NCBI RefSeq assembly: GCF_004216555.1
Contig: NZ_SGWQ01000009.1
Coordinates: 62,001 to 126,000, forward strand
DNA from: Herbihabitans rhizosphaerae
GTDB lineage: Bacteria; Actinomycetota; Actinomycetes; Mycobacteriales; Pseudonocardiaceae
Direction of reading: 5' to 3'
DNA: 64,000 nucleotides
This document shows positions 1 to 7,961 of the stretch, one piece after another. The position numbers and the translations under genes are program-made. The notes under the pieces are model-generated. The model saw only the letters and a program-made list of their open reading frames with translations, ran no database searches and had not been told where the DNA came from. Positions within the stretch are counted from its first letter, which is position 1. Every line of letters starts with the position of its first letter.

Positions 1-450
1 CGCGTCGAACAGCTGCAGCTGCCCGACGTCCTGTTCGGGGCGGTGGCCGCCGACCGCGGTGGGCAGGCCGGGCGCCAGCCGCCCCTGGTCCGGCACGACC
101 GGCAGCGTCCGTCCGGGCAGCAGCATGGCCAGCGCCGGTGTGGCCAGCGATGCCGGCACGTCGTCGCCGAGCGCGCGCACCTTGGTGAACACCTCGGCGA
201 AGGCGAGGTAGGGCAACCCGGTCTCGCCGACGTCGACGCAGCGCCCGGTCAGCACCAGCGCCTGCTGGCCGCCGGCGTGCGCGGACAGCTCGTCGACCAG
301 GCGGGTCTTGCCGACCCCGGCGTCCCCGGCGAGCAGCATCACGCCGAAGGAGCCCGCGGCCGCCTTGTCGTAGGCGGCTCGCAGGCCACGCATCTCCTTC
401 GCGCGGGCGACGAGCGGGATTCCGGAGCCGAGACGGGGCACGTCCAGCAT
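1..450 (-). CDS. LuxR-family regulator with N-terminal AAA ATPase domain (3' part outside window)
   Basis: The first 150 residues of a minus-strand gene are visible; the rest runs off the left edge. Residues 14-22 carry the VARAKEM element typical of AAA_16 domains and residues 38-45 are a Walker A loop, GDAGVGKT. GRCVDVGE and YLAFAEVF follow, as in large MalT/LuxR (LAL-type) ATP-dependent regulators that normally end in a LuxR helix-turn-helix. That domain lies outside the window, so the LuxR part is inferred. The ATG at 450 has GAGG about nine bases upstream. The gene starts 32 bp after a small ORF on the same strand and is probably cotranscribed with it. Confidence 0.75.
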   Translation of the reverse strand, partial: MLDVPRLGSGIPLVARAKEMRGLRAAYDKAAAGSFGVMLLAGDAGVGKTRLVDELSAHAGGQQALVLTGRCVDVGETGLPYLAFAEVFTKVRALGDDVPASLATPALAMLLPGRTLPVVPDQGRLAPGLPTAVGGHRPEQDVGQLQLFDA

Positions 451-482
451 GCTGTCACACCTCACCGACAGCTTCCGCCTGC

Positions 483-731
483 TCAGGCCGCGCGCGGGTG
501 ACCGCGGTCGCCCGCGACCACATCCGCGCCCGGCCAGAGCTCAGAACCCTCCTCGCCCTCACCTCCGTTGTCCGACTCGTCGCCGGAGCCGTCGTCGCCG
601 TGCCGGTGCAGGCGCCGCCACCACGACGACCGCCCGCGCCGGTACTCGTTGCGCCACCGGGCGCCGTCCTTGTGCAGGCCCTCGTGCCGGTAGTCGACCT
701 CGGCGCGTACCGCTTCGATGGTCCAATCCAT
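483..731 (-). CDS. Small hydrophilic protein upstream of LuxR gene
   Basis: An 82-residue protein of unrecognised family. The N-terminus (MDWTIEAVRAEVDYRHEGL) looks like a short amphipathic helix, followed by a basic, Trp-containing stretch (RRGRSSWWRRLHRH) and an acidic glycine-rich tail. I chose the ATG at 731 because AAGGAG lies eight bases upstream; the GTG at 740 overlaps that site. The gene precedes the LuxR regulator by 32 bp on the same strand, so a role as its partner or leader is possible but unproven. It could also be a small cytosolic protein of unrelated function. Confidence 0.6.
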   Translation of the reverse strand: MDWTIEAVRAEVDYRHEGLHKDGARWRNEYRRGRSSWWRRLHRHGDDGSGDESDNGGEGEEGSELWPGADVVAGDRGHPRAA

Positions 732-817
732 CTCGATCACTCCTTCTCATCGGTGTGACCGAGATTCGTACTGAGGCGCGGCATCCGGCATCGGACGATC
801 ACGCAGCTTCGCGTGCG

Positions 818-875
818 GGAACACCCCTTACTGGGTGCCTCCACAGGTGCGTGGAGGGCGAGTAAGGGGTGTTCC
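818..875 (-). terminator. Long stem-loop terminator after the DUF397 gene
   Basis: A perfect 15-bp inverted repeat (818-832 with 861-875; arm AGTAAGGGGTGTTCC) encloses a second perfect 7-bp stem (838-844 with 851-857) around a 6-nt loop. It lies 20 bp beyond the stop of the DUF397 gene and before the promoter of the next minus-strand operon. There is no U-tract, as is usual for actinobacterial terminators. It could also insulate the two operons. Confidence 0.7.
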
Positions 876-895
876 GGTCGTACTGGGTTACCTGG

Positions 896-1102
896 TCAGT
901 GCGCTCGAAGCCGGTCGCCGACCACGGCGCCGAGGAACTCGTGCCACCCGGCGTTCTCGAACGCCAGCTGACCTGTCGCGGGGCTCTTCGAGTCGCGCAG
1001 GGCGGTACTACCGGTGCTCACGGCGAGCTCGACGCAGTCGTTGCCGGCACCGCTGAAACCGCTCTTACGCCACTTCGCGCCTGTCAGATCGGAAACGGTC
1101 AC
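896..1102 (-). CDS. DUF397 domain protein
   Basis: A 68-residue protein that is almost entirely one DUF397 domain. It shows the hallmark WRKSGFSGAGNDCVELA and a later ALRDSK motif, ending with WHEFLGAV. DUF397 proteins are small actinobacterial partners of Scr1/WhiJ-type HTH regulators, and some such pairs behave like toxin-antitoxin or developmental control modules. Two GTG starts are possible; 1102 is preferred because GAGGGG lies seven bases upstream, while the GTG at 1108 abuts it. It is 35 bp downstream of the HTH-DUF5753 gene on the same strand and probably cotranscribed. The long hairpin at 818-875 follows it. Confidence 0.9.
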   Translation of the reverse strand: MTVSDLTGAKWRKSGFSGAGNDCVELAVSTGSTALRDSKSPATGQLAFENAGWHEFLGAVVGDRLRAH

Positions 1103-1137
1103 TCTCACTCCCCTCGTGGAGGCCTAACAATGGGCTA

Positions 1138-1986
1138 CTAGCTCAGCCTCTTGGCTACCTGCTCGACCAGCGCGACCGTGTCGTCGGGTTTCAAAGCCGC
1201 GGCACGCAAATGGTCGAACATCAACGTATACCTTTTGATTTCAGCCGGCTGCTCGAGGTAGACGCCGGTGGTGGTCGTGTCCACATAGACGACGTCCGGG
1301 TCGGCCTGTTCGGGGAATCCCAGAATCAGGAATGGCCCTTCCATCCCCGAGTGCGCACCCGCACTGAAAGGGACAACTTGCAAAGTGACATTTGGCATCG
1401 CGGCCACCTCGCGCAACCGCTCCATCTGGGTGCGCATGACGCTGGGACCACCGACGACGCGGTGCAGCACCGCCTCGTCGATCACGGCCCAGTATTCCGG
1501 CGGCGACTCGTCGGTCAGCAGCTGCTGTCGGGTGAGCCGCGCTTTGACGCGCCGTTCCACCTCGGCGTCGGCGACATCCGGACGAATCGCCCGAATAACG
1601 GAGCGCATGTAATCCTCGGTCTGCAACAAACCCGGCACGAGCAGCGCTTGGTGTGTGTGCAAGGAAGAGGCTTCCGACTCCAAACCGACAAAAGTGCCGG
1701 TGAAGATCTCGTTGTAGGAGTGCCACCAGCCTTTCTTGCGAGCCTCCCTGGCGAGTTGGACCAGCGCCTCTTTCTGGTCGTCGGGCACTCCGTACAGGTC
1801 GAGCATGTCCCGAACGTCCCGAGTGGTCACGCCGACCTGGGCCGTCTCGATCCGGCTGATCTTCGAAGCGGAGCACTCCAGGCGCTCGCCGACCTCGTCG
1901 ATCGTGAGCCCAGCGGCTTCCCTCAGTCGACGCAACTCGCTGGCGAGCCTGCGCCTCCGCACGGTCGGACTGTGGTCCCGTGCCAT
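1138..1986 (-). CDS. Scr1-like helix-turn-helix regulator with DUF5753 domain
   Basis: A 282-residue cytosolic DNA-binding protein. Residues 10-65 form an XRE-type helix-turn-helix (LTIDEVGERLECSASKISRI). The rest is a DUF5753 domain with the typical GLLQTEDYMRSV and LRVVPF-like (LQVVPFSAG) elements and a YLEQP motif near the C-terminus. The ATG at 1986 has a perfect GGAGGTGA six bases upstream; the longer start at 2007 has none. This family works with DUF397 partners, and the DUF397 gene follows directly. A small cysteine protein is transcribed divergently from 2224, so the shared 237-bp region is the likely operator. A paralogous triad lies at 35.6-37.1 kb. Confidence 0.93.
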   Translation of the reverse strand: MARDHSPTVRRRRLASELRRLREAAGLTIDEVGERLECSASKISRIETAQVGVTTRDVRDMLDLYGVPDDQKEALVQLAREARKKGWWHSYNEIFTGTFVGLESEASSLHTHQALLVPGLLQTEDYMRSVIRAIRPDVADAEVERRVKARLTRQQLLTDESPPEYWAVIDEAVLHRVVGGPSVMRTQMERLREVAAMPNVTLQVVPFSAGAHSGMEGPFLILGFPEQADPDVVYVDTTTTGVYLEQPAEIKRYTLMFDHLRAAALKPDDTVALVEQVAKRLS

Positions 1987-2223
1987 AGCGTTCACCTCCG
2001 TCGTCAACGTCCCGCACAGTCTGTAAGCCCTTCACGACGCGAGGAAGCCGGGTCACCCAAACGGGTTGTGCAACTTGCAAAAGGGATGTGGCTCGTCGCA
2101 CGCTGCTAGAAGGCATACGAGTCGCGGCGGACGGCGGCGTCCATCGCGACCGTGTCGGAGCACTGTAGTGCGCGTCAGGGCTTTCGGCCTGGCGAGCGCA
2201 TCGACTGAGGGCAGGGATTCACG

Positions 2224-2529
2224 GTGACGCACTCGTTGTTCGGCCAACTGGAGGGCTCCTTACGGGAGTACCTCGATGACATCGAGGATCTCGCGGGAGA
2301 TCCCGACGACGAACGGGCGGCGGAGGTCGCCCGTACCGAGCTGCCTCGGGTGATCGCCGCGCTCCGGTCCCTGCTGGAGGAGCACCGCCCCGGGCCGGAC
2401 GGCCGCTGTCGGGCGTGCCGCCCACGGCTGATCTCGCGTCCGCCGTCGCCCTGCCGCGCGTACCTGACCGCGCACCTGTGCCTGAGGCTGACCAAGGAGG
2501 AGGCCGCCCAGAAGCTTCGCGCGGGCTGA
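2224..2529 (+). CDS. Small CxxC protein divergent from Scr1-like regulator
   Basis: A 101-residue protein. Residues 1-55 are predicted helical and acidic (SLREYLDDIEDLAGDPDDE). Cysteines follow in CRACR, PSPCRA and LCL, suggesting a small metal site or disulfides. The GTG at 2224 has AGGG eight bases upstream. I do not recognise a named family, but the protein at 36797-37138 has the same layout (acidic helical N-terminus, then CPACR and WPCPT) and sits in the same divergent position beside a paralogous regulator. A function with the HTH/DUF397 pair is inferred from this repeated context. A hairpin follows at 2635-2671. Confidence 0.75.
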   Translation: MTHSLFGQLEGSLREYLDDIEDLAGDPDDERAAEVARTELPRVIAALRSLLEEHRPGPDGRCRACRPRLISRPPSPCRAYLTAHLCLRLTKEEAAQKLRAG

Positions 2530-2634
2530 CGCCCGCCGCCCCAGACGCGCGCGGGTTCCCCTCCTGCCGCGCTCGTGTCGGGTAGACGCCAACCTCCCCC
2601 GGTCCCCCTCGGCGTCATCCGGCACACCATCCGG

Positions 2635-2671
2635 TGAGACCGGGGCTGTCCCCCGACTAGCTCCGGTCTCA
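2635..2671 (+). terminator. Stem-loop terminator
   Basis: A perfect 9-bp inverted repeat (TGAGACCGG at 2635-2643 with CCGGTCTCA at 2663-2671) encloses a loop of about 19 nt and is followed by CTGGCTTTT. It lies about 105 bp after the stop of the small CxxC gene and just before the dispersed repeat. Confidence 0.6.
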
Positions 2672-2679
2672 CTGGCTTT

Positions 2680-2957
2680 TCTATCGAGGGCAAGGTCGCT
2701 CTGTCGTCTATCGAGGGCAGGGTCGCCTGGTTCGGCTTCGCCGAACGGGGTTGTGGTCTTTTTGCTTGGGTGGCTGGGTGCCGAGTGTGGGTGGCTGGGT
2801 TTCGTGGGTGGTTCAGTCACGCCACCTCCACGACAGCGGGCTCGTTCCTCGCCCGCTGTCCCTCCGGCGTCGTAAGGGCGACCGCCCTCGACAAAGAATC
2901 GCGACCTCAGCGGGCTTTCGATCGGTGCGGTCAACACACCCGGCTGCGTGAAGTCGG
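2680..2957 (+). repeat. Dispersed structured non-coding repeat, copy 1
   Basis: About 278 bp between convergent genes, matching 56687-56950 in the same orientation. Positions 2796-2894 are a 99-nt core identical to 56788-56886. Inside the core is a perfect 10-bp stem (GACAGCGGGC with GCCCGCTGTC, 9-nt loop) and a 6-bp hairpin (AGGGCG-AC-CGCCCT). Upstream is a hairpin GTTCGGC-TTC-GCCGAAC. Two TCTATCGAGGGCA units stand in near tandem at the left end, and GCCCTCGA after the core can pair with them. Short frames in it show no coding character. It may be a MITE/REP-like element or a structured RNA; no transposase is nearby. The full 2530-3008 gap holds only this element, the upstream hairpin and a GTAGGTGGG-rich tail. 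Confidence 0.85.
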
Positions 2958-3008
2958 TAGGTGGGGTAGGTGGGCCGAGGGTAGGTGGGCCGGCGTTGTT
3001 GGGGGTGG

Positions 3009-3953
3009 CTAGCCGATTCGGAGGAGGCCTTCTTGGACGACGGTGGCGATGAGGGTGCCGTCCTGGGCGAAGAACCGGCCGGTGGCGAGGCCTCGGCCGC
3101 CGGAGGCGCTGGGCGAGACGCAGTCGTAGAGGAACCACTCGTCGGCGCGGAACGGGCGGTGGAACCACATCGCGTGGTCCAGGCTGGCGCCGAGCACGTT
3201 GTCGGTGCCCCAGTAGACGCCGTGGCGGGCCAGGACCGAGTCGAGGAGCGTCATGTCGGAGGCGTAGGCGAGGACGCAGACGTGCAGGAGTTGATCATCG
3301 GGCAGCTTTCCGTCGGCGCGCATCCAGACCTGGTTGCGGGCTTCGCCCGGCCCCTGTCCCCTGGTCAACCAGGGTGGTTCGGTCACGTACCGGACGTCGA
3401 TGGGGCGCGGGCGGTCGACGACCACGCCGAACTTCTCGCGCAGTTCCGGCGTGATCCGCTCGCCCTGGGTGGGCAGCGTCTCGGGGGCCGGCACGTCGGG
3501 CATCTCGTCGGCGTGGTCGGCGCCCGGCTCGTCGAGTTGGAACGACGCGGACAGCGAGAAGATCGCCCTGCCGCGCTGCACGGCCACCACGCGCCGGGTG
3601 GTGAAGGACCGGCCGTCGCGGATCCGGTCCACCTCGTAGACGATCGGCACGCTCGGGTCGCCGCCGCGGATGAAGTACGCGTGCAGCGAGTGCACCCGAC
3701 GCTCGGCCGGCACCGTGCGCCCGGCGGCCACCAGCGCCTGGCCGGCCACCTGCCCGCCGAACACCCGGATCGGCGAGTGCTTCGGGCTCACCCCGCGGAA
3801 GATGTTCTCCTCGATGCGCTCCAGGTCCAGCAGCGCGACGAGCCGGTCGAGCACCGGCTGGCCGTGCGGCACCCCGTGCGCGTCGCGTGGCACGCGGTCT
3901 GCGGAGAGCACGGCGTCGGGGTCCTCGGCCGCGGCACGGGCCACTTCGGTCAC
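3009..3953 (-). CDS. tesB: Acyl-CoA thioesterase II
   Basis: A 314-residue double hot-dog thioesterase that hydrolyses acyl-CoA to free fatty acid and CoA in the cytosol. The N-terminal half has FGGQVAGQAL and HSLHAYFIRGGDP; the C-terminal half has LDHAMWFHRPFRADEW and the closing GRGLATGRFFAQDG. All are diagnostic of TesB, and the length is close to family norm with a short N-terminal extension. The GTG at 3953 has GGAG seven to eight bases upstream and lies 15 bp after the pyk stop, so it is probably cotranscribed with pyk. The same pyk-tesB pair occurs in Mycobacterium (pykA-tesB2). Confidence 0.95.
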   Translation of the reverse strand: MTEVARAAAEDPDAVLSADRVPRDAHGVPHGQPVLDRLVALLDLERIEENIFRGVSPKHSPIRVFGGQVAGQALVAAGRTVPAERRVHSLHAYFIRGGDPSVPIVYEVDRIRDGRSFTTRRVVAVQRGRAIFSLSASFQLDEPGADHADEMPDVPAPETLPTQGERITPELREKFGVVVDRPRPIDVRYVTEPPWLTRGQGPGEARNQVWMRADGKLPDDQLLHVCVLAYASDMTLLDSVLARHGVYWGTDNVLGASLDHAMWFHRPFRADEWFLYDCVSPSASGGRGLATGRFFAQDGTLIATVVQEGLLRIG

Positions 3954-3968
3954 GGGGTCACTCCAGGG

Positions 3969-5393
3969 TCAGGCGTGGTCTTCCTCGCCGAGACGGTGAA
4001 CCCTGATGAGGTTAGTCGAGCCGATCGTGCCTGGTGGGGAGCCTGCGACGATGACGACAAGGTCGCCGGGCTGGTACCGCCCGATGGACAGCATCGAGAT
4101 GTCGACCTGGCGCACCATCTGGTCGGTGGAGTCCACGCTGGGCACCAGGAACGTCTCCGTGCCCCAGGTCAGCGCGAGCTGACTGAGCACGTGCTGCTCG
4201 GGGGTGAACGCGAGCAGCGGCAGCGTGGTGTGCAGCCGGGCGAGCCGCCGCACGGTGTCTCCGGACTGGGTGAACGCGACCAGCGCCTTGGCGTTCAGCC
4301 GCTCGCCGATGTCCTTCGCGGCGTAGGACAGGACGCCCCGCTTGGTGCGTGGCACGTGGGTCAGCGGCGGCACGGCGGTGGACTCGTTCTCCACCGCCTG
4401 GATGATCGAGCCCATGGTGCGCACGGTGCCCGCCGGATAGCGGCCGACGCTGGTCTCGCCGGACAGCATCAACGCGTCGGCGCCGTCCAGCACCGCGTTG
4501 GCCACGTCGGACGCCTCTGCGCGGGTCGGCCGGGAGTTGTTGATCATCGAGTCGAGCATCTGGGTGGCCACGATGACCGGCTTGGCGTTCTCCCGCGCGA
4601 TCTGGATGGCGCGCTTCTGCACCAGTGGCACCTGCTCCAGCGGCAGCTCGACACCGAGATCGCCGCGCGCCACCATCACGCCGTCGAAGGCGAGCACGAT
4701 CGCCTCGAGGTTGTCCACCGCCTCCGGCTTCTCCAGCTTGGCGATCACCGGCAGCCTGCCGCGCCCGACCCGGTCCATCACCTGGTGCACGAGGTCGATG
4801 TCGGCCGGCGAGCGGACGAAGGACAGTGCGATGAAGTCCACGCCGAGGTTCATCGCGAACTCGAGATCCTCGATGTCCTTCTCGGACATCGCGGGGACGG
4901 AAACGTCCATCCCTGGCAGCGAAAGCCCCTTGTTGTTGCTGACCTCGCCGCCCTCGGTCACCTCGCACACGACGTCCTGACCGTCCACTTCGGACACGAT
5001 CAGGCCGACCTTGCCGTCGTCCACGAGCAGCCGGTCGCCGGCCTTCGCGTCGTCGGCGAGGCCCTTGTAGGTGGTGGACACCCGGTCGTGCGTGCCGGCG
5101 ACGTCCTCGACGGTGATCCGCACGGTGTCGCCGGTGTTCCACTGCACCGGCCCACCGGCGAACGTGCCGAGCCTGATCTTGGGACCCTGCAGGTCGGCCA
5201 GGATGCCGACGGAGCGTTGCGTCTCGTCGGCGGTGGCGCGGACCAGGTCGTAGACCTGCTTGTGGTCGCTGTGGCTGCCGTGGCTGAAATTCATCCTGGC
5301 GACGTCCATACCGGCATCCACGAGCTCGCGGACCTTCTCCGCGGTGGCCGTCGCGGGGCCGAGGGTACAAACGATCTTCGCGCGTCGAGTCAC
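3969..5393 (-). CDS. pyk: Pyruvate kinase
   Basis: A 474-residue enzyme converting phosphoenolpyruvate and ADP to pyruvate and ATP, the last step of glycolysis. It shows the N-terminal RRAKIVCTLGPAT and MNFSHGSH elements and the catalytic-lysine segment IAKLEKPEAVDNL. The metal-binding MVARGDLGVELP and the ATQMLDSMINNSRPTRAEA signature follow, with a B-domain insert around residues 70-170. The C-terminal allosteric domain is complete. Length and motif order are those of a single-subunit type I/II bacterial enzyme. tesB follows at 15 bp. Confidence 0.97.
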   Translation of the reverse strand: MTRRAKIVCTLGPATATAEKVRELVDAGMDVARMNFSHGSHSDHKQVYDLVRATADETQRSVGILADLQGPKIRLGTFAGGPVQWNTGDTVRITVEDVAGTHDRVSTTYKGLADDAKAGDRLLVDDGKVGLIVSEVDGQDVVCEVTEGGEVSNNKGLSLPGMDVSVPAMSEKDIEDLEFAMNLGVDFIALSFVRSPADIDLVHQVMDRVGRGRLPVIAKLEKPEAVDNLEAIVLAFDGVMVARGDLGVELPLEQVPLVQKRAIQIARENAKPVIVATQMLDSMINNSRPTRAEASDVANAVLDGADALMLSGETSVGRYPAGTVRTMGSIIQAVENESTAVPPLTHVPRTKRGVLSYAAKDIGERLNAKALVAFTQSGDTVRRLARLHTTLPLLAFTPEQHVLSQLALTWGTETFLVPSVDSTDQMVRQVDISMLSIGRYQPGDLVVIVAGSPPGTIGSTNLIRVHRLGEEDHA

Positions 5394-5445
5394 ACGATCA
5401 GCGTAGCCCGATCGGCTGGAACGATGAAGAAGGATCGCCGAACGT

Positions 5446-6111
5446 TCAATTGGACGGCTTCTCGCTGACGCCGACGTGGTCGCGCGCCCACTCGTTGAAC
5501 GGCCGCAGGTCGCGCCACGCCTTGCGCACCCGGTCCAGGCAGGTCCGCTCGTGCAGCACGTCGTCCGGCTCCCACACCTGGACCGCGTACACGCTGCGAT
5601 GACGCAGCAGCTCGATCCGGGGATGGTCGGCCGGGAAGCCGCGCGGGCGGCTCTTCAACACGTCTCCCCTGATCTCCCAGCCCTTGCGGCGCAGCGTCTT
5701 GAGGATCTTGGCCAGCGCCTCGCCGTGGATCTCCTCGGCCGCCGCCGTGCGGTAGCGGGCGATCTGGTCGGACGCGAGGTGGAAGCACCCGCCGCCGGTA
5801 CGCAGGCCGACCGGGCTGACCTCGACGTAGTACGCGCCGCCGCCGCGACCGGGCTCGATCACGCCGCCGCAGTTGGTCTTGTACGGCGTCTTGTCGTGGG
5901 AGAACCGCACGTCCCGGTAGGGGCGGAACACCTTGGCGCGCCCGAAGTCGGTGGCGAACTCCGCCTCCAGCTCGGCGAGCAGCGCCTCCATCGGCGCGCG
6001 CACGTCGTCTTGGTAGACCGACTTGTTGTCCTCCCAGTACGGCTTGGAGTTGTCCGCCTCCAGGCCGTCGAAGAAGTCGATCGCGTGCTCGCCGAAGCCC
6101 TCAAAAGACAT
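5446..6111 (-). CDS. DUF2461 family protein (TIGR02453)
   Basis: A 221-residue cytosolic protein of the DUF2461 family, whose function is unknown. Diagnostic segments are FFDGLEADNSKPYWEDNK near the N-terminus, KVFRPYRDVRFSHDKTPYK around residue 65 and GGGCFHLASDQIARYR around residue 115. The ATG at 6111 is preferred over 6123 because the family begins with a short sequence before GFGEHAIDFF; no convincing ribosome-binding site precedes either. The hairpin closing the upstream protease gene overlaps its 5' end. It lies about 50 bp before pyk on the same strand but may be transcribed on its own. Confidence 0.88.
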   Translation of the reverse strand: MSFEGFGEHAIDFFDGLEADNSKPYWEDNKSVYQDDVRAPMEALLAELEAEFATDFGRAKVFRPYRDVRFSHDKTPYKTNCGGVIEPGRGGGAYYVEVSPVGLRTGGGCFHLASDQIARYRTAAAEEIHGEALAKILKTLRRKGWEIRGDVLKSRPRGFPADHPRIELLRHRSVYAVQVWEPDDVLHERTCLDRVRKAWRDLRPFNEWARDHVGVSEKPSN

Positions 6112-6122
6112 GCGGGACAACA

Positions 6123-6158
6123 TAACGGGCGCCCGGGACAGTTCCCGGACGCCCGTTA
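6123..6158 (-). terminator. Stem-loop terminator of the secreted protease gene
   Basis: TAACGGGCG-CCCGGGA pairs with TCCCGG-CGCCCGTTA around a short CAG loop, about 16 bp of near-perfect stem starting 13 bp after the protease stop. On the minus strand it reads as a GC-rich intrinsic terminator without a U-tract. Confidence 0.75.
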
Positions 6159-6171
6159 CGTAACGCGTGAC

Positions 6172-7146
6172 TCAGGTGCCCTGCGCCGTGTTGTACACGC
6201 CCTGCGCGTCCGCGCCGAAGTACGGCCCGAACATCCAGAACGGAATGATGTTGATCTTGTAGCTGTTCACCGACTGCTGCACGCCGGCCCCGGTGCTCTC
6301 GTTGAACTGGGCGAACCACGGGCCACCGCTGGAGCCACCGGTCATGTTGCAGTTCATGCCGATACCGTCGCTGAGCAGCGCGTTGAACGTGCGACCGCTG
6401 CAGTAGATCATCTTGGAGCCGTCGTACGGCGCCGCCGCCGGCCAGCCGAACGCGTACATGTTCTGCGTCTTGGCCTGGTTGAACGCGACACCCTGGCCGC
6501 CGACCACGTCGGTGAGGTTCTTGCCGTCGAGCTGGTTCACCACGGCCGCGCCGACGTCGTAGTTGATGTCCTCGCTTGCCGCCCACTGCGGGGTGGCCAG
6601 CGTCTTGCGCGCGGTCCAGGTGCCGTACGGGGCGTTGCCGTCACGGTAGGCCGGCACGAACACCCAGTCGGCGTGCCAGTTGCCCTCCAGCTTCACGCAG
6701 TGGCCCGCGGTGAGCACCGTGCTCTTGTTGCCGCTGGTGACCGCGTCGCCGCTGCAGGAGGCCTTGCGCCCCTGGTAGCTGAAGAACACGCGGCCGGCGG
6801 TCTTCTGCACCGCACCTCCCCGGGTCCACTCGGCGCCTCCGCTCGGGAAGGCCAACGGGCCGAGGATGCCGCCGAGCACGGTCGGCCGGACCACCTGGGA
6901 CGCACCCTTGGCGACCTTGTGCGTCAGGCGCTTGGCGTCCGCCGCGGGGAGCAGCGTGTCGAGCGGGACGGCCGACCGCATCGCGTCCGCCGTCCACGTG
7001 GTCGCGACACTCGCCGTGGCGGCGATGTCGTTGACCGCGGGGCCGCGCGGAGCGGCCGACTCGGCGGACGAGGGGACGGACAGCCCGGCGAGCGCGATGG
7101 TGCTCGCCGCCAGCACGACGGCGGACTGCCAGATTCGTCGATTCAT
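6172..7146 (-). CDS. Secreted trypsin-like (S1) serine protease
   Basis: A 324-residue precursor. Residues 1-30 are a Sec signal peptide (RR then a hydrophobic core, VLAASTIALAGL, and a small-residue cleavage region). A pro-region of about 90 residues probably follows. The catalytic triad is visible as His in TAGHCVKL, Asp in INYDVGA and Ser in GGSSGGPW. Cysteines at CSGDAVTS, GHC, YCSGR and NCNMTG suggest two disulfides. It resembles actinobacterial glutamyl-endopeptidase-like proteases with an extended mature domain, but the substrate cannot be read from sequence. Its 5' flank (7147-7364) contains a CCCCGTAACGGGG palindrome and no gene. Confidence 0.92.
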   Translation of the reverse strand: MNRRIWQSAVVLAASTIALAGLSVPSSAESAAPRGPAVNDIAATASVATTWTADAMRSAVPLDTLLPAADAKRLTHKVAKGASQVVRPTVLGGILGPLAFPSGGAEWTRGGAVQKTAGRVFFSYQGRKASCSGDAVTSGNKSTVLTAGHCVKLEGNWHADWVFVPAYRDGNAPYGTWTARKTLATPQWAASEDINYDVGAAVVNQLDGKNLTDVVGGQGVAFNQAKTQNMYAFGWPAAAPYDGSKMIYCSGRTFNALLSDGIGMNCNMTGGSSGGPWFAQFNESTGAGVQQSVNSYKINIIPFWMFGPYFGADAQGVYNTAQGT

Positions 7147-7364
7147 CTGTACACCTACCTTCCGGTCACCCGATCAGGGTCGACCGCGCAGGGGATAGGT
7201 TCCTGTCATCCCCGTAACGGGGTAACGAGCCGGAAGGTACTCCTCGGTAACACCGCCGGAAAGACACTCACCGGGTGGTGCTCGCGAAAAGAAACGTCAC
7301 TGTCTGTGTTCTTCGTTCGAGCCGCCGGCGGTGCGACGATTACTGCTGGGCGAGGAGGCGGACC

Positions 7365-7666
7365 ATGTTCGGACAGAGCAGTGCGCGCACCCACGAGGAG
7401 TACATCGACGCGTTGGAGGAGCCCCGGCGCAGGGCGACTGGGCGCTGGTCTCGCTGGCGAGCAACAAGCGCTACATATCGTTGTACGTGTGCTCGGTGAC
7501 GCCGGACGGCAGGTACCTGCCGGAGTCCTACGAGCAGACGCTGGGCAAGGTGTCGGTCGGCCGCAGCTGCATCCGGTTCAGCCGGTTGTCCGATGTGGAC
7601 ACTCGAGTGCTGGCCACACTGCTGCGTGAGGCCGCCACGCTGCCCCCGGCCGACCTACGGGACTAG
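7365..7666 (+). pseudogene. DUF1801 family gene with internal deletion and frameshift
   Basis: The ATG at 7365 follows a good GAGGAGG site and encodes MFGQSSARTHEEYIDALEEP, the start of a DUF1801 protein. After about 20 codons the reading continues only in another frame, as GDWALVSLASNKRYISLYVC and then VGRSCIRFSRLSDVD, the conserved C-terminal half of the same family. About 40-45 residues normally between these segments are absent. The join is near 7430. Both halves lie in correct order and strand, so this is one gene broken by a deletion that also shifted the frame. It is unlikely to give a functional protein. Confidence 0.75.
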
Positions 7667-7905
7667 GCCGCGGCGAAGTAGTGGCCGCCGTCGAGGTCCG
7701 CGAGGAGACCGGGGTGGCCCGGCCGCCAGCTCAGGAGCCGTTGGGTGCGCGAACTGGACGCGGGAACATCGAGCGGCACGAGGGGACGCGAGAAAGCCGA
7801 AGTGGGCCTGCGCCTGATCGGGCGACACCGCGGCCGTAGGCACACCCAGGTGACGGCCGATGGTCTCGGCGATCAGGCTGCGTTGGGTCGAGGGAGCCGA
7901 TCAGG
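7663..7905 (-). pseudogene. 3' remnant of an NAD(P)-dependent SDR/epimerase gene, frameshifted
   Basis: Read on the minus strand, one frame gives SLIAETIGRHLGVP and VSPDQAQAHFGFLA. A second frame continues VPLDVPASSSRTQRLLSW and then HPGLLADLDGGHYF before the stop. Together these match the C-terminal region of atypical extended SDR proteins (NAD-dependent epimerase/dehydratase family). The frame change lies near 7785-7800. There is no room for the Rossmann N-terminus, which is missing upstream. It ends on the opposite strand at the very stop of the DUF1801 remnant. A plus-strand frame here ending at 7975 looks like another gene tail but could not be assigned. Confidence 0.65.
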
Positions 7906-7961
7906 AGAAGTTCTCGGACATCGCCCGTGCGGAGTTGGACGGGCTGAGGGCTGCTGTCACG

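Noticed and set aside
2751-3012. Short open frames inside the dispersed repeat, conserved in copy 2
   Set aside because: They are conserved only because the nucleotide sequence is; several frames are open equally, there is no ribosome-binding site, and changes between copies do not favour synonymous sites.
5425-5445. CCGAACGTTCAATT as an SOS box upstream of pyk
   Set aside because: The GAAC and GTTC halves touch without the required four-base spacer, so it does not fit LexA.
2985-5468. An 827-codon plus-strand open frame across tesB and pyk
   Set aside because: It spans two well-identified minus-strand genes and the gap between them, and its composition (His/Arg/Val-rich) is that of a shadow frame.
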